From assembly GCA_016124495.1 (NCBI GenBank), contig WGNP01000009.1, positions 25,091-89,090 on the forward strand: 64,000 nucleotides of DNA, read 5' to 3'. This document shows positions 40,601 to 49,832 of this stretch, one piece after another (position 1 is the stretch's first letter; the number at the start of each line of letters is the position of its first letter). Source of the stretch: Hyphomonas sp. Its GTDB lineage: Bacteria > Pseudomonadota > Alphaproteobacteria > Caulobacterales > Hyphomonadaceae. Below the pieces are notes generated by a model. The model saw nothing but the letters and a program-made list of their open reading frames with translations. It searched no databases and had not been told where the DNA came from. Both the position numbers and the translations under genes were made by a program.

Positions 40601-43346
40601 GCTGGCCGATGATGTCTGTCGGCGAGGTCACCTGATAGTCATCGACCATATAGAATTCAGGAATGAGGTTGGTCTGGTAATACATCGCACAATCGTACGA
40701 GTTCAGACGGAACACGAACGGCTCCGGCGCACGGGTCTTGGCGAGCGTCGGGGCAACGTCTTCCCAGAGCGTGACGATCCGCTGCTGCGGATAGTGATCG
40801 CCGAGCTTGTTGAAGACGACGTCGAGCTGGATGTTCGCGGCCTTGTAGACGCGCGGGTTATCCGCGCCAAAGGCGGCGGTGAACGTATTGGCAAGACCAT
40901 TGCCGGCAGCGGAGAAGAACTGGCCCGCAACCCCGGTTTTGAGCACGTCGCCTTCGTCGTCCATGCAGGGCTCGAAGAACGGTGCGCCTGGCTGAGGCAA
41001 CGCGCCATTGGTCCGGAAGGAAGCCGGCGAGACCGAACCGTCCGGCATCTGGCGGAAGGTCGGATGGAAGCGTGTCGCGTGGAACGACATCGCCGCCCGC
41101 TCAACGTCATTTCCATACTCGCTCAGGAAATGCGCCTTGGACTTCAGGATATGCTTCTCAAAGGAGAAACGCGTCTGGTGGTCTTCGGAGATACCGCCGA
41201 CCGCGTAGCCATCAAAGAAGTGGCGCGGCAGGCCGCCGTCCCAGCCACTCGTTCCCGGATTGCCGGGATTGGGCGCCATGTCGAGCGGCGGTGACGGAGC
41301 ACGCTGACCGACCGCGCCTTCCATGCCGCCGATCCAGAACGGGTAGCCGGGATTTTTCAGTCCGGTCGGGTTCAACTGGTTGGCCGGATCAGCCGCGTTC
41401 AATGAAGCGAGCACAGGGCGCACATCGATCAGTGATGGGTCGGTATCGGCCCGGTCGATAACAGTCTGGCTCGATTCCGGCTGTCCGTCATTGTTCTTGT
41501 CAACCGATGCCACATAAACACGGCCAGGCATTGGCGCGAGCGGCTTACCCGGCAGCGGAACCAGGGCGGGAATCGGGGTCCCGGCGAGAATTTCGCCGTC
41601 CGGCAGGGCGCGCGCACCTACGGCCGGCTTGCCACGCTCAAGCGCAAAGGCATCACGGTGGAAGCCGTCGGAGCCAGTCGGAATATCAAGCTGCGTGCCC
41701 GCCTCGAAGGTGTCGTGGTTGCGCCACAGCGCCCACATCCCTTGCGCAAAGTGGGGGTAATAGTGGCAGTGGAAGATCGCGTCGCCTGCGGACTTGTTCC
41801 GGTTGCCCGAGCCGCCGAAGGCGATTTCGTACGTGTACGCACCGCCGGGACCAATGCCCTGCGCGTCCATGTAGTTCGCGTTGTCGTCATCTGCGTTTGC
41901 CAGCCACTGGTGGCCATGAAGGTGGAAAATGTGGTGCTCTTTCGGGCCTGCATGCAGGTTCCGGAACTTCACGAAATCACCAACATAGGAGTGGGCAACG
42001 TTGGCCGGATCATCCGGGTACTTTGCGTAAGACGCGCGGATGCTCGGATCGCGCTCACAGAAGGGATCGCCAGGCTGCGGCGAGCAGAATTCCAGGCCTG
42101 CATTCGCCGGCACGTCGACCAGCATAGACGGATCGCCCTGGGCAAAGGATGCAAGGAAAAACTCTTCATAGGAGCATGACAGGCAGTCATGCGCCGGGCC
42201 GACGCCAAGACGGTTGGCAATCACAGTGGCGCCGACGCCGCCGGACCCCTGGTTGATCATGAAGCCATCGCCTACGCCATGCAGCGTATGCGAAAACACC
42301 GGATCCTCGAACCAGAACGGGAACGCCTGCTTGGTAACGGTCTCGTCGTTGAAAATTGCGATGAATTCGCGGAAAGGCTCAAGCCGGTTAGGCAGCGCCG
42401 GGTTGGTGACGCCGCGCGATTCGAGCGCGTAGGTCGATGCCGGGAAGGACCCATCCGGGTTTGGACCCGTAATGATTGCGTTCACATCGCTCGCGACCAG
42501 ATTGATGCTGGATCCCGAAATGTCGAGCATGTTCAAGATTGGCTTGCCGGCCTTGCCTTCAAGCGTCCAGGGTGCGCGGTCCGGATAGCGCGCCTCATAG
42601 TTGATGATCGGGTGGCCGCCAGGCGTCCTGCCGATCGAAGCAAGACGCATGTCTTCCTCGGTGACCTGGCTGCGATAGAAGTTCGAGTTTGCCGGCTCGA
42701 CCTGGACCACGCCAAAAAGGCCGTTCGACAGGTTTCCGCCGGTTCCTTCGCCGCCAAAGCTTACAGCATGCGACAGCACGAGGTGGGAGCCCTCGGCGTC
42801 TGCATAGAAGCGATAAGTCTTGGTCTGGCCCACGTCCGCGAGTGTGTTGGGCCCCTTGCCGACATAGGAAGAGGTGTCACCCGCCGAATCCAGCGCGCTC
42901 ATGCCGAGCGGCGTGAAGCCTGCGCGGCGCTCAGCGACCTGGTCGTTGATCGTCATCACGTTCGGGATCGCGTTTCGGCTGTTGGCCTGCGAGCTAAGCA
43001 GGTTTGTGAACCTGACCTCGAGACAGTCGCCGGAACGCACGCGCAGGGCGATCGGGCGCGGGCGTTTGTCGGGTCGCAGGCCGACATTGCCCGGCGTGAG
43101 GGTGCCGCCGGCCGCTTCCGGCTTGCCCGAAGAGCGGTCGATCACGTCGGAGCGCAAGGCATAGATCATGCCGTTGACGTTCTGTGCGCCGAGGCGGTTG
43201 AACATCAGTGGCTGGTCGAAGGCGACAACGTCAGCCTTTACCGTCCTGTTGCAAACCGGAAGTTGCGCCTGAGCCTCGAAATTGCTCACGATTGCGCTCA
43301 CTGCGCAGGCGACCAGCCCTACGGCCAGCCTCGAAAACTTAAACAA
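37650..43346 (-). CDS. Giant multicopper oxidase, MnxG-like
   Basis: A 1898-residue exported protein with a signal to about residue 27 (EAQAQ) and a TTG start behind a GGGAGGGG site. Copper-ligand motifs are spread along it: HIFHLHGHQW (472-481), HCHYYPHFAQGM (526-537, an exact HCHxxxHxxxxM type-1 motif), GQHIHLPKWD (914), THDHFGPSTHQQIG (1013), SHEHEH (1251) and a C-terminal FGHNWREEPF. Repeated cupredoxin domains with methionine ligand and Asp-rich DGDGKDD and DKNNDGQP loops suggest calcium binding. Size and motif order resemble the large Mn(II) oxidases MnxG of Pseudomonas. Manganese oxidation is a hypothesis; other metal or phenol oxidation is possible. Confidence 0.88.
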   Translation of the reverse strand: MFKFSRLAVGLVACAVSAIVSNFEAQAQLPVCNRTVKADVVAFDQPLMFNRLGAQNVNGMIYALRSDVIDRSSGKPEAAGGTLTPGNVGLRPDKRPRPIALRVRSGDCLEVRFTNLLSSQANSRNAIPNVMTINDQVAERRAGFTPLGMSALDSAGDTSSYVGKGPNTLADVGQTKTYRFYADAEGSHLVLSHAVSFGGEGTGGNLSNGLFGVVQVEPANSNFYRSQVTEEDMRLASIGRTPGGHPIINYEARYPDRAPWTLEGKAGKPILNMLDISGSSINLVASDVNAIITGPNPDGSFPASTYALESRGVTNPALPNRLEPFREFIAIFNDETVTKQAFPFWFEDPVFSHTLHGVGDGFMINQGSGGVGATVIANRLGVGPAHDCLSCSYEEFFLASFAQGDPSMLVDVPANAGLEFCSPQPGDPFCERDPSIRASYAKYPDDPANVAHSYVGDFVKFRNLHAGPKEHHIFHLHGHQWLANADDDNANYMDAQGIGPGGAYTYEIAFGGSGNRNKSAGDAIFHCHYYPHFAQGMWALWRNHDTFEAGTQLDIPTGSDGFHRDAFALERGKPAVGARALPDGEILAGTPIPALVPLPGKPLAPMPGRVYVASVDKNNDGQPESSQTVIDRADTDPSLIDVRPVLASLNAADPANQLNPTGLKNPGYPFWIGGMEGAVGQRAPSPPLDMAPNPGNPGTSGWDGGLPRHFFDGYAVGGISEDHQTRFSFEKHILKSKAHFLSEYGNDVERAAMSFHATRFHPTFRQMPDGSVSPASFRTNGALPQPGAPFFEPCMDDEGDVLKTGVAGQFFSAAGNGLANTFTAAFGADNPRVYKAANIQLDVVFNKLGDHYPQQRIVTLWEDVAPTLAKTRAPEPFVFRLNSYDCAMYYQTNLIPEFYMVDDYQVTSPTDIIGQHIHLPKWDLVAADGAANGWNYEDGVFGAETVRHRIEAINRYTLEEGTGDAILTPAAHPFFGAGPNGKYLGARTMMQRWFVDPLHNVKGRDRGLGVTFTHDHFGPSTHQQIGLYATLLVNPAGSVWRHNETGEQMYTRADGGPTSWQAIILAGDIDGDGKDDSYREFYLAAQDFAHAYNAGAWTGVDAAGEPAPPTEDSFRYSLNPSVRQSAPFPDTVRISSVCPGGVPRPCPEAVSAADIGTFVINYRNEPVGYRVYDPNRIGPDGKKGSQSDGLAGDLSYALQTRTDRKIPQLNTQLGSTPYPALTKDIRNGDAFTPILRSNAGDLVRIKFMAGSHEHEHTATVNGVKWLEGGAGFGTSENSGWRSALQLGLSEKASFATSIFGDVDQAVNQTDHLYSWDRSQEGLWTGTWGVLRTYETSRSDLASLPNNPRSVPITISNRSQFNGVCPKTARVRAYDISAVSVNSVIKTPFTASIIPSDSSAFMHVGGPLDPNGGTLRYNTRGTQLSNGERGPLHDPTALVYVPTADLRTNIVTSADSAACSARLGGVRNPLCPARLPNTYKFEPVSVRAAAGECIEVTVRNRLPTMVPDLASYVTQHYTVIRDRSDPRGYTTFNNNLIRASSHVGFNTQKVEYDVSRDDGMNVGLNPVQTIAPGSVRTYRFYAGDLELGPRAASGDGKSGAYGALTGNSFPLVATPMEYGAMPIFPADTIKQGQKGLLGVMTILPAGSTFALDAGTTAQATVTIPGGRVFRDFSMVFQKSVNMRYRDGTPVEHISGEGPGVPEDAHDAGGAAINFAAEPLWFRFGFPAGADWGYGDTGGGAPAPADPGPFGPEPGVLEAPTGPGLASITNAFRAYSNIMTGGLDPETPVYKARPGQEMRFRIAIPAGYARNTTLTIFGHNWREEPFRSVNAPSDVMAVHPSQIFRSTTDNIVTGNSWNILTKAGGAMAVPGDYLYRDVASFGHLNGLWGVVRVEEPATTP

Positions 43347-43575
43347 CGTGTACCCCTCCCAAGAGCAACGATGGATGCAGAAAGTAGGCCGTGCACGGAT
43401 TGTCCCGATCCGAACGCACGAAGATGCCTATACGGCAGGTAATGCGGCGCGTCCAGATTGGATGGAGCAAAAAAGTTGTGTTTCTCGCGAGGATTCAAGT
43501 AATAAGCGAATTCCGGGCAGAACTATTCGCGAGTTCTGCAGTATTTCCGAGATCCGGCTGCGTATTCTTTCCTGA

Positions 43576-44181
43576 TTATCCAGCATAAAGCAGGCGGGCC
43601 GATACAACCCGGGGCTTACCTCCAGCCACCAGCCTGATCCGGACAACCCGCGGCAGGTCTCCATCGGGGGAAAGCGATCCAGGCTGGGATCCTTCCTGCT
43701 CCGGCACTGCGCCATAATCGAACGTGATGGCATCGGCGCACTCGAACAGAACCCGCTCGTCACTCGCGGCAGGCGCGAAATTCGAGGCCATGGTCACATC
43801 CTCCCAGGTGAGGATGAAATCTGAACTCCCGGGGCAGACCGGATTGAACTTTGCGGCCAGGCCAATGCGGGAGTATCCGGCGGGCTTGCGCCCGACCTGG
43901 CCATCCACGACAAAGCTGACACCGTCGGCGCGGGCCTCGAAGATCACCCGGCTGTCCAGAGTATAACCTTTCGGCGAAATCGCGCGCGACAACCAGCGCT
44001 CGATGAGCCACTCGGTCTGCTGCCACTCGGCTTCGCTGTCATTGGCCTCTGCGGCTTGCCAAAGCCGAAGCCCGGTGCGGACCGATTGGGTCACAGCAAC
44101 CGAGATCAAAGCCAGCAGGATCAGGCCCACCAGCATTTCCAGAAGGCTGAAGCCCGCTTCGGATGCCCGCCGCCGGGTCAT
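43576..44181 (-). CDS. gspJ: Type II secretion minor pseudopilin GspJ
   Basis: A 201-residue prepilin. The cleavage site and helix are ASEAG/FSLLEMLVGLILLALIS, followed by the GspJ globular domain (LWQAAEANDSEAEWQQTEWLIERWL). It is the last gene of the E-F-H-I-J unit; its ATG overlaps the gspI stop (ATGA). It helps form the pseudopilus tip with GspI and GspK. Confidence 0.92.
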   Translation of the reverse strand: MTRRRASEAGFSLLEMLVGLILLALISVAVTQSVRTGLRLWQAAEANDSEAEWQQTEWLIERWLSRAISPKGYTLDSRVIFEARADGVSFVVDGQVGRKPAGYSRIGLAAKFNPVCPGSSDFILTWEDVTMASNFAPAASDERVLFECADAITFDYGAVPEQEGSQPGSLSPDGDLPRVVRIRLVAGGKPRVVSARLLYAG

Positions 44182-44537
44182 GGTGCAGGCTCCAGGCCCA
44201 GTTCATCCGGCAGCCGGAGGGTCTGCAGGTGCGCAAGGCGCCCTGCCCTGTCGGTTACTTTAATGTCGATGCGTACAAGCTCGGCTGCGACCGGCACCAT
44301 GGTGACTTCCCAGACGCTGCCATCCGGGTCGGCGCCGGTGCGGGAAGCTTCGAACGTGCGAGCGAGGTCTACGTCCAGCAGGAGCGCCTCGGCGCGCGCG
44401 GTACGCTCGATCATTGAGTCATGCGCCGCCCTGGCACGGGCCGAGCCGGAATAGAGCTCAAGCAGGGCCATGCAGGCGAGGCTGAAAATCACCAGCGCCA
44501 CCAGTGTTTCCATCAGGGTGAAGCCGCGCTGGTTCAT
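44178..44537 (-). CDS. gspI: Type II secretion minor pseudopilin GspI
   Basis: A 119-residue prepilin with the very short leader MNQRG and helix FTLMETLVALVIFSLA; the rest fits GspI length and pattern. It overlaps gspH and gspJ by four bases each, so the unit is translationally coupled. Confidence 0.9.
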   Translation of the reverse strand: MNQRGFTLMETLVALVIFSLACMALLELYSGSARARAAHDSMIERTARAEALLLDVDLARTFEASRTGADPDGSVWEVTMVPVAAELVRIDIKVTDRAGRLAHLQTLRLPDELGLEPAP

Positions 44538-44986
44538 CGCGCTTCCTGCCTCTCGATCCGCGATGTCAGCCAGTCGACCTTTACAACCTCGGTGCGGCCC
44601 GCGCCTTCGAGTGTAAACTCGCCGCCCGAGGATGACCCGTCCGGGAAGAAGATGATCGCCGAGGGGCCCGCAGAGGCCGAAGACACCAGGCTCGCGGTGA
44701 CGCCTTCGGGGATGCTGACCGGCGGGCTGCCGGCGCGTTTGAGGTGGCGCTCTTCCGGATCGAAGATGATACGCGCCCGCCTTCCGGTGGATTGTGCCGA
44801 GAGCCGGGCCTCCCGCAGCAGGCTCACCGCCTCGCCGGACAGCCTCTGGACCTCGAAGGAGGGACTGCGCCGCGATGCTGAAATCGACACAACCGTCATC
44901 GCCAGCGCAAGGATCGTCAGCGCCACGAGGAGTTCCAGAAGGGAGAAGCCGGCCTGACCGGCAATGTGCGGGCGCGGCATGGTCAC
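44534..44986 (-). CDS. gspH: Type II secretion minor pseudopilin GspH
   Basis: A 150-residue prepilin. The cleavage region GQAG/FSLLELLVALTILAL is followed by a GspH-like domain (LRRSGEAVSLLREARLSAQSTGRRARI-like arrangement). It connects the pseudopilus shaft to the tip. It overlaps gspF and gspI. Confidence 0.9.
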   Translation of the reverse strand: MTMPRPHIAGQAGFSLLELLVALTILALAMTVVSISASRRSPSFEVQRLSGEAVSLLREARLSAQSTGRRARIIFDPEERHLKRAGSPPVSIPEGVTASLVSSASAGPSAIIFFPDGSSSGGEFTLEGAGRTEVVKVDWLTSRIERQEAR

Positions 44987-46191
44987 ACCGCCAGATCGTT
45001 GACGCTCATGATCGCACTGAGCAGCGTCAGGACAATGCCCCCGATCAACACGCCAAGCGCCAGGGTCATCACCGGGCCCGCGAGCGTGGTCAGGGTCGCA
45101 ATCCGGCGCCGGCTGCGGCTCTCGAGAATGGACGAGGCCTGCGCCAGTTGTCCGCCCATGTCGCCGGAACGCTCGCCCACGGCGGCGAGCTGGGAGGCCG
45201 TCATCGGCAGGAAGCCGTCATTTGCGATGGCATCGGAGAGGCGGACGCCGACCCGAACCTCATCGGCAATCCGGTCCAGCGCCCTTCGCACAAGCGGATT
45301 GCGGGCGCCCTGGCCCGCAATTTCCATAGCCGGGACAAGGCTTACGCCGTTTTCGAGAAGCGCCGACAGCGAGGTCAGGCAACGCGCCGATTCCATATCC
45401 CGGATCAGCGGGCCTGCGACGGGGAGGCGCATGGCGAGCGCGCTCATCGAGCCGCGACCGGCCGGCGTCCTGGACCAGCTCATCGCCAGCAGCCAAACCA
45501 CCAGGGGCGTGATGGTCAGCAGGGGCCAGGTATCACGCAAACCGTGCGAGGCCGCCATCAGCCAGGCGGCTGCGGCAGGCGTTTCATTTCCTGAAGTTTC
45601 CAGCACCGGCTCAAGGGCCGGCGCGACCACAAGCAGGATGATGCAGATGGAGATGATCGCCGTGAGCAGGAGGATGGCCGGGTAGATCAGCGCGCCGCGC
45701 ACCGCTTCCGTCAGGCGCAGTTCGTTGTCGATTGAGTCCGCCAGCCGGCCGAGGACCGGCACCGTGGAGCCGCCTTCTTCACCCGCGCGGATCAGCCCGA
45801 TGACATAATCTGCAGGCGGCGTGCGCAGTCCCGCCATCGCATCCGCGAGCGACTGGCCGTTCAGGACACCGCTGCGCAATTCGTTCGACAGGCGCGAGAC
45901 ACGTTTGTCTTCCGGATCATCGGCGAGCAGTTTCAGCGCCTCGTCGAGTGGCAATCCTCCGGCGAGCATCGAGGCGAGGTTGCGGCAGAAACCAGCCAGC
46001 ACCTGCGGCGGCTGCTTGCCTTGAGCCTTGCCCTGTCTGGTCCCGGCAGCCGAACCCGCATCGACCATCTCGAAGGGTGTCAAACCCTGCCCCATCAGGT
46101 CGCGAACGGCCTCGGACTCCGATGTCGCACTGACCACGTCGCTGACGACACGGCCATCGGCCTGGAAGGCGCGGTAGCGGAACCGTGCCAT
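44983..46191 (-). CDS. gspF: Type II secretion inner-membrane platform protein GspF
   Basis: A 402-residue polytopic protein with two T2SF domains and three membrane spans (about 165-190, 215-235, 370-395). MARFRYRAFQADGRVVSDVVSA and FCRNLASMLAGGLPLDEAL are characteristic. It is coupled to gspE (one-base overlap) and gspH. Confidence 0.95.
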   Translation of the reverse strand: MARFRYRAFQADGRVVSDVVSATSESEAVRDLMGQGLTPFEMVDAGSAAGTRQGKAQGKQPPQVLAGFCRNLASMLAGGLPLDEALKLLADDPEDKRVSRLSNELRSGVLNGQSLADAMAGLRTPPADYVIGLIRAGEEGGSTVPVLGRLADSIDNELRLTEAVRGALIYPAILLLTAIISICIILLVVAPALEPVLETSGNETPAAAAWLMAASHGLRDTWPLLTITPLVVWLLAMSWSRTPAGRGSMSALAMRLPVAGPLIRDMESARCLTSLSALLENGVSLVPAMEIAGQGARNPLVRRALDRIADEVRVGVRLSDAIANDGFLPMTASQLAAVGERSGDMGGQLAQASSILESRSRRRIATLTTLAGPVMTLALGVLIGGIVLTLLSAIMSVNDLAV

Positions 46192-47915
46192 CAGGCCGCG
46201 TCCATTCCGATGACCGAGAACACCTCGGTCAACGAGGTCTTGCCCGCCGCTGCGGCCCGAACTCCCTCTTCAAAGAGCGTCAGCATGCCTTCATTACGGC
46301 CAATCGCACGCAGACGGCTTTCGGGGGCCTTTTCGAGGATCGCGGCTTCGATCGCCGGTGACATCGGCATCACTTCAGCCAGGCTCATACGGCCGCGGTA
46401 GCCCGTGCCCCGGCACTCTTCGCAGCCAGTTGCTGCGCACCAGTGAGCCTCAGCTCCCGGCGCGAGCAGAGGCCCGAGGCGGGTCTGCATCGCCAGCGGC
46501 GGCATTTCGGGGCGCTTGCAGGCGTTGCACAGCAACCGAACCAGGCGCTGCGCCGAAATCGCGTTCACGGTGCTGGCGACGAGATAGTCCTCAATGCCCA
46601 TTTCCAGAAGCCGGGTGACCGTTGCGGGCGCATTGTTGGTATGGATGGTCGACAGCACCATGTGGCCCGTCAGCGCCGCTTCTACAGCGATCGACGCCGA
46701 TTCCAGGTCGCGGATCTCGCCGATCATCAGCACGTTCGGGTTGTGGCGCAGTACCGAGCGCAGCGCGCGTGCGAAGGTCATCCCGATTTCGGGCTTCACC
46801 TGGATCTGCGAGACGCCGGGTATCTCGTACTCGACAGGGTCTTCGACCGACATGAACTTGACCTGGGGGTTCATCAAATGGCGCAGGCCCGCATAGAGCG
46901 TCGTCGTTTTGCCGCTGCCGGTCGGGCCGGTGACGAGCGTGATGCCGTTCGGCCTGGCAAACGCCTTAGTCAGGCGCTCGCGGGCATGATCGGAAAGGCC
47001 GAGGGCCGGCATATCGAGGTGAGCGGCCGTCTGGTCGAGCAGGCGCAGGGTAACGGTCTCGCCGTGCAGGCTGGGCATGGTCGCGACGCGCAGATCGATG
47101 TCGCGTCCGCGCACGGCGGTGCGGATACGGCCGTCCTGCGGCAGGCGGCGCTCGGCAATGTTCAGTTTGGCGAGGATCTTGATGCGCGACACGACGGCCT
47201 CGGGCGAGCCTTCAACCGGCAGGTTGACCGGCGACATGGCACCGTCAAGGCGCATGCGAACCCGCACATGGTCGCGCTCAGGCTCGATATGTATGTCTGA
47301 CGCGCGCGCTTCCACCGCCATGGCCAGCACGTCCTCAACCCAGCGGATGACGGGCGCACCGCGTGCCAGGTCAATCAGGCGCTCAAGGTCATTGTCCGAA
47401 ACTGAGACAGTCGGCTCGTCAGCTGCAACGGCCTCGTTTGCCTGGTGGACTGCCGAAAGCCAGGCCCGGATATCCGAACGCGTGGCGACTGCGCGGCGCA
47501 CGGAAAGACCGGTTTTATAGCCGACGGCATTCGCAGCTTCGTCGTCCAGCGGGTCCGCCATGGCGAGCACGACTTCGCCGCCTTCCACCGTCAGCGGCAC
47601 GACATTGGCGTCGAGCAGGAAGCGCGCACGCAGCCCGGCGAAGTCCGCCGCAATCCGCGGCGTACCCGCGAGTTTAGCATGCGAGAGGCCGAGAACTTCC
47701 GCGAGCGTCGCCGCGACCGCTTCCTCAGAGCAGAGGCCAAGCTTGATCAGAACCGATGGCAGCGGCTCTCCGGTTTTCTCCATCGAGGAGAGTGCCCGCG
47801 CAAGTTTCGCCTCATTGACGTGACGTTTCTCGACCAGCCGTTCACCGAGAACCAGCCAGACTTCCTTGCGGCCATTCGCTGGCTTGGCCGCGCTCGCTTT
47901 CGCCTGCATCTTCAT
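46191..47915 (-). CDS. gspE: Type II secretion ATPase GspE
   Basis: A 574-residue traffic ATPase powering the pseudopilus. An N-terminal GspE_N domain precedes the core with Walker A TGPTGSGKTTTLYAG, Asp box VEDPVEYEIPGV, Walker B MIGEIRDLESA and His box STIHTNNAP. A zinc-binding set CNACKRPEM ... CEECRGTGYRG is present. The ATG at 47915 gives a normal length but has a poor ribosome site; in-frame starts reach back to a TTG at 48017. It is first in the minus unit, divergent from gspL. Confidence 0.94.
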   Translation of the reverse strand: MKMQAKASAAKPANGRKEVWLVLGERLVEKRHVNEAKLARALSSMEKTGEPLPSVLIKLGLCSEEAVAATLAEVLGLSHAKLAGTPRIAADFAGLRARFLLDANVVPLTVEGGEVVLAMADPLDDEAANAVGYKTGLSVRRAVATRSDIRAWLSAVHQANEAVAADEPTVSVSDNDLERLIDLARGAPVIRWVEDVLAMAVEARASDIHIEPERDHVRVRMRLDGAMSPVNLPVEGSPEAVVSRIKILAKLNIAERRLPQDGRIRTAVRGRDIDLRVATMPSLHGETVTLRLLDQTAAHLDMPALGLSDHARERLTKAFARPNGITLVTGPTGSGKTTTLYAGLRHLMNPQVKFMSVEDPVEYEIPGVSQIQVKPEIGMTFARALRSVLRHNPNVLMIGEIRDLESASIAVEAALTGHMVLSTIHTNNAPATVTRLLEMGIEDYLVASTVNAISAQRLVRLLCNACKRPEMPPLAMQTRLGPLLAPGAEAHWCAATGCEECRGTGYRGRMSLAEVMPMSPAIEAAILEKAPESRLRAIGRNEGMLTLFEEGVRAAAAGKTSLTEVFSVIGMDAA

Positions 47916-48111
47916 GCGCGCCGTGTCCCCACACAAACTCAGCTCACGCTGCCTGTCCCCCCGGGCAAGCATGTGGTGTGCCACTTGCATATCATCATAG
48001 AAGGATGCCGTCCGCAAAGGCCTTCAATTGACTCCTTTCGTTTTGCATCGAGTATAGAAGTGTACCTCATCCGGTCTCGGGACAGACCGGCGGGGAACAG
48101 GGACAGGACCA

Positions 48112-49251
48112 ATGCCTATCGACCTGGGATCATCCCTCGGCAGCGATCGGGCGTCTGCCGGCTCGGCGATGACGCCTCGCGAATTCATGCGCTGGTGGGG
48201 GTCAACCCTCGCCGGAATGACGCCGGACTGGCTGAAGGCAGCTTTTGTACCAAACCGGAACTGGGTAATCGTGCGCCGCGAAGGCGACAGCTTCACCGTA
48301 TACTCTGACAACGGACTACCTGTCGGCTCACTCGCCGATAACGGGAGCGCCCGCTCGAAAGTACGCTCAGGAGATGTGCTGGCGCTTCTGTCGCCGGATG
48401 AAGCCTTGCTGCGTCAGCGCCGCCTGCCGGCCACGTCCGAACAACATTTACGTAACGCGCTGCGCCTGCAGATCGCTGCCGACACACCGTTCGAACTCGA
48501 CGAAGTTCACGACGATTGCCGGATTGTCCCCGGCGCCGAAGAAGGCGGTCAGTTGCTGGCCGAGCAGGCCCTCGTCAAGCGGAGCGTCGTCGCAGATCTG
48601 GTTGCACTCGCAGCCGCCAACCGGATCGACCTGGCCGGCGTCGATGTCGCCGGCGAAGACGGAAAGCCCATTGGTTTCAACTTGTTGCCGGAGGACCAGC
48701 GGGCACGAAGCGATGCTTTCCTGCCGCAGCTTAACCGCGGCCTGGCACTCGGTGCCCTGGCGCTTGCCGTGCTGACCGGCACACTCAGCCTGCTGGCCAT
48801 GGACCGGAAACTGGGTGCACTCGAGCGCGAAACCACCGCCATCCGCGCCGAAGCGGCCTCGGTCCTCGACCTTCAGCGCCAGGCCATCGCGCGCGTCGAA
48901 GCGATCCGCCTGATCGAGCAGCGCACGGCGAGCCCGGTACGCTTCACAACCTTGCTCGACGAGATTGCCAACGCGCTGCCGGAGGACTCCTGGCTTGAAG
49001 GCCTCGCTTATGACGGCAAGCAGATCTCGCTCGTCGGCCTCTCCCGCTCCTCAGACGGACTCGTCTCGCAACTGGAATCTATTCCAGGGGTTACCGGCGC
49101 CCGGGTCGTCTCCTCGATGATGCGGGATGATCGTCTGAATGCGGACCGTTTCCGCATCGAGCTCCTCCTCGAAGCCGATATCATCGCTGCGCCGCCTGCG
49201 GCCGCAGAACCAGCAGCCGCGCCCGATTTTGAATCGGAGGACAACGGATGA
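48112..49251 (+). CDS. gspL: Type II secretion platform protein GspL
   Basis: A 379-residue bitopic protein. The cytoplasmic actin-like domain (about 40-200, SPDEALLRQRRLPATSE) is followed by one span near LALGALALAVLTGTLSLLA and a PilN-like periplasmic ferredoxin fold (LLDEIANALPEDSWLEGLAYDG). It links GspE to GspM. It is the first gene of the L-M-C-D-K unit and overlaps gspM. Confidence 0.9.
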   Translation: MPIDLGSSLGSDRASAGSAMTPREFMRWWGSTLAGMTPDWLKAAFVPNRNWVIVRREGDSFTVYSDNGLPVGSLADNGSARSKVRSGDVLALLSPDEALLRQRRLPATSEQHLRNALRLQIAADTPFELDEVHDDCRIVPGAEEGGQLLAEQALVKRSVVADLVALAAANRIDLAGVDVAGEDGKPIGFNLLPEDQRARSDAFLPQLNRGLALGALALAVLTGTLSLLAMDRKLGALERETTAIRAEAASVLDLQRQAIARVEAIRLIEQRTASPVRFTTLLDEIANALPEDSWLEGLAYDGKQISLVGLSRSSDGLVSQLESIPGVTGARVVSSMMRDDRLNADRFRIELLLEADIIAAPPAAAEPAAAPDFESEDNG

Positions 49252-49829
49252 ACCTTTACAGTCTTCCCCGTCAACGCCAGCAGCTGTTTGCCGCCGGGCT
49301 GCTTGCGGCCGCGCTGGCGATCGCCGCCCTCTCCGTGGCGGCGCCGGTCGCCGACATGATCGCCGCCAAGCAGGAAGACATCCGCAAAGGCGAAGCCGAC
49401 CTCGCCAAGTGGCGCGGAATTGCGGCCTCGGCCGATGTGATGAAAGCGGCATCGACGGATCCGGCCGCCAATGTGCGCACCATCGCGCTCGCGCTGCCCG
49501 CTTCGACTGATGCCCAGGCCGCTGCAAGTGTTCAGGCTATGGTACGGCGCATGCTCGGCGATGCGGGGGCGGATCTGAAAAGCATCCAGCCGCTCGATGC
49601 ACGCGGCGCCGGAAGCCTGCGCGAGGCGGGCGTGCGCGTGATTGCGCTCGCGACGCAGCGCCAGCTCGACGACACCCTGTTCGCGCTCGACAACTCGAAC
49701 CCGCGCCTGTTCATCCGCGAAGCCAATTTCCAGCTCGCCTCCGGCAGCGGCCGGGAGGGTGAAAGCCGCGAGGCGCCGGTTCTCCAGATACGCCTTGATG
49801 TCTACGCTTACGCCCTTCCGGAGGATTGA
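49248..49829 (+). CDS. gspM: Type II secretion platform protein GspM (subtype b)
   Basis: A 193-residue protein with one N-terminal span (about residues 14-36) and a periplasmic ferredoxin-like domain (SVQAMVRRMLGDAGADLKS). It partners GspL. Its ATG overlaps the gspL stop and it is three bases before gspC. Confidence 0.88.
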   Translation: MNLYSLPRQRQQLFAAGLLAAALAIAALSVAAPVADMIAAKQEDIRKGEADLAKWRGIAASADVMKAASTDPAANVRTIALALPASTDAQAAASVQAMVRRMLGDAGADLKSIQPLDARGAGSLREAGVRVIALATQRQLDDTLFALDNSNPRLFIREANFQLASGSGREGESREAPVLQIRLDVYAYALPED

Positions 49830-49832
49830 GAG

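Noticed and set aside
40077..41294. A 405-codon plus-strand frame inside the giant oxidase gene
   Set aside because: It is antisense to an uninterrupted 1898-codon frame with copper motifs on both sides and has no recognisable protein features.
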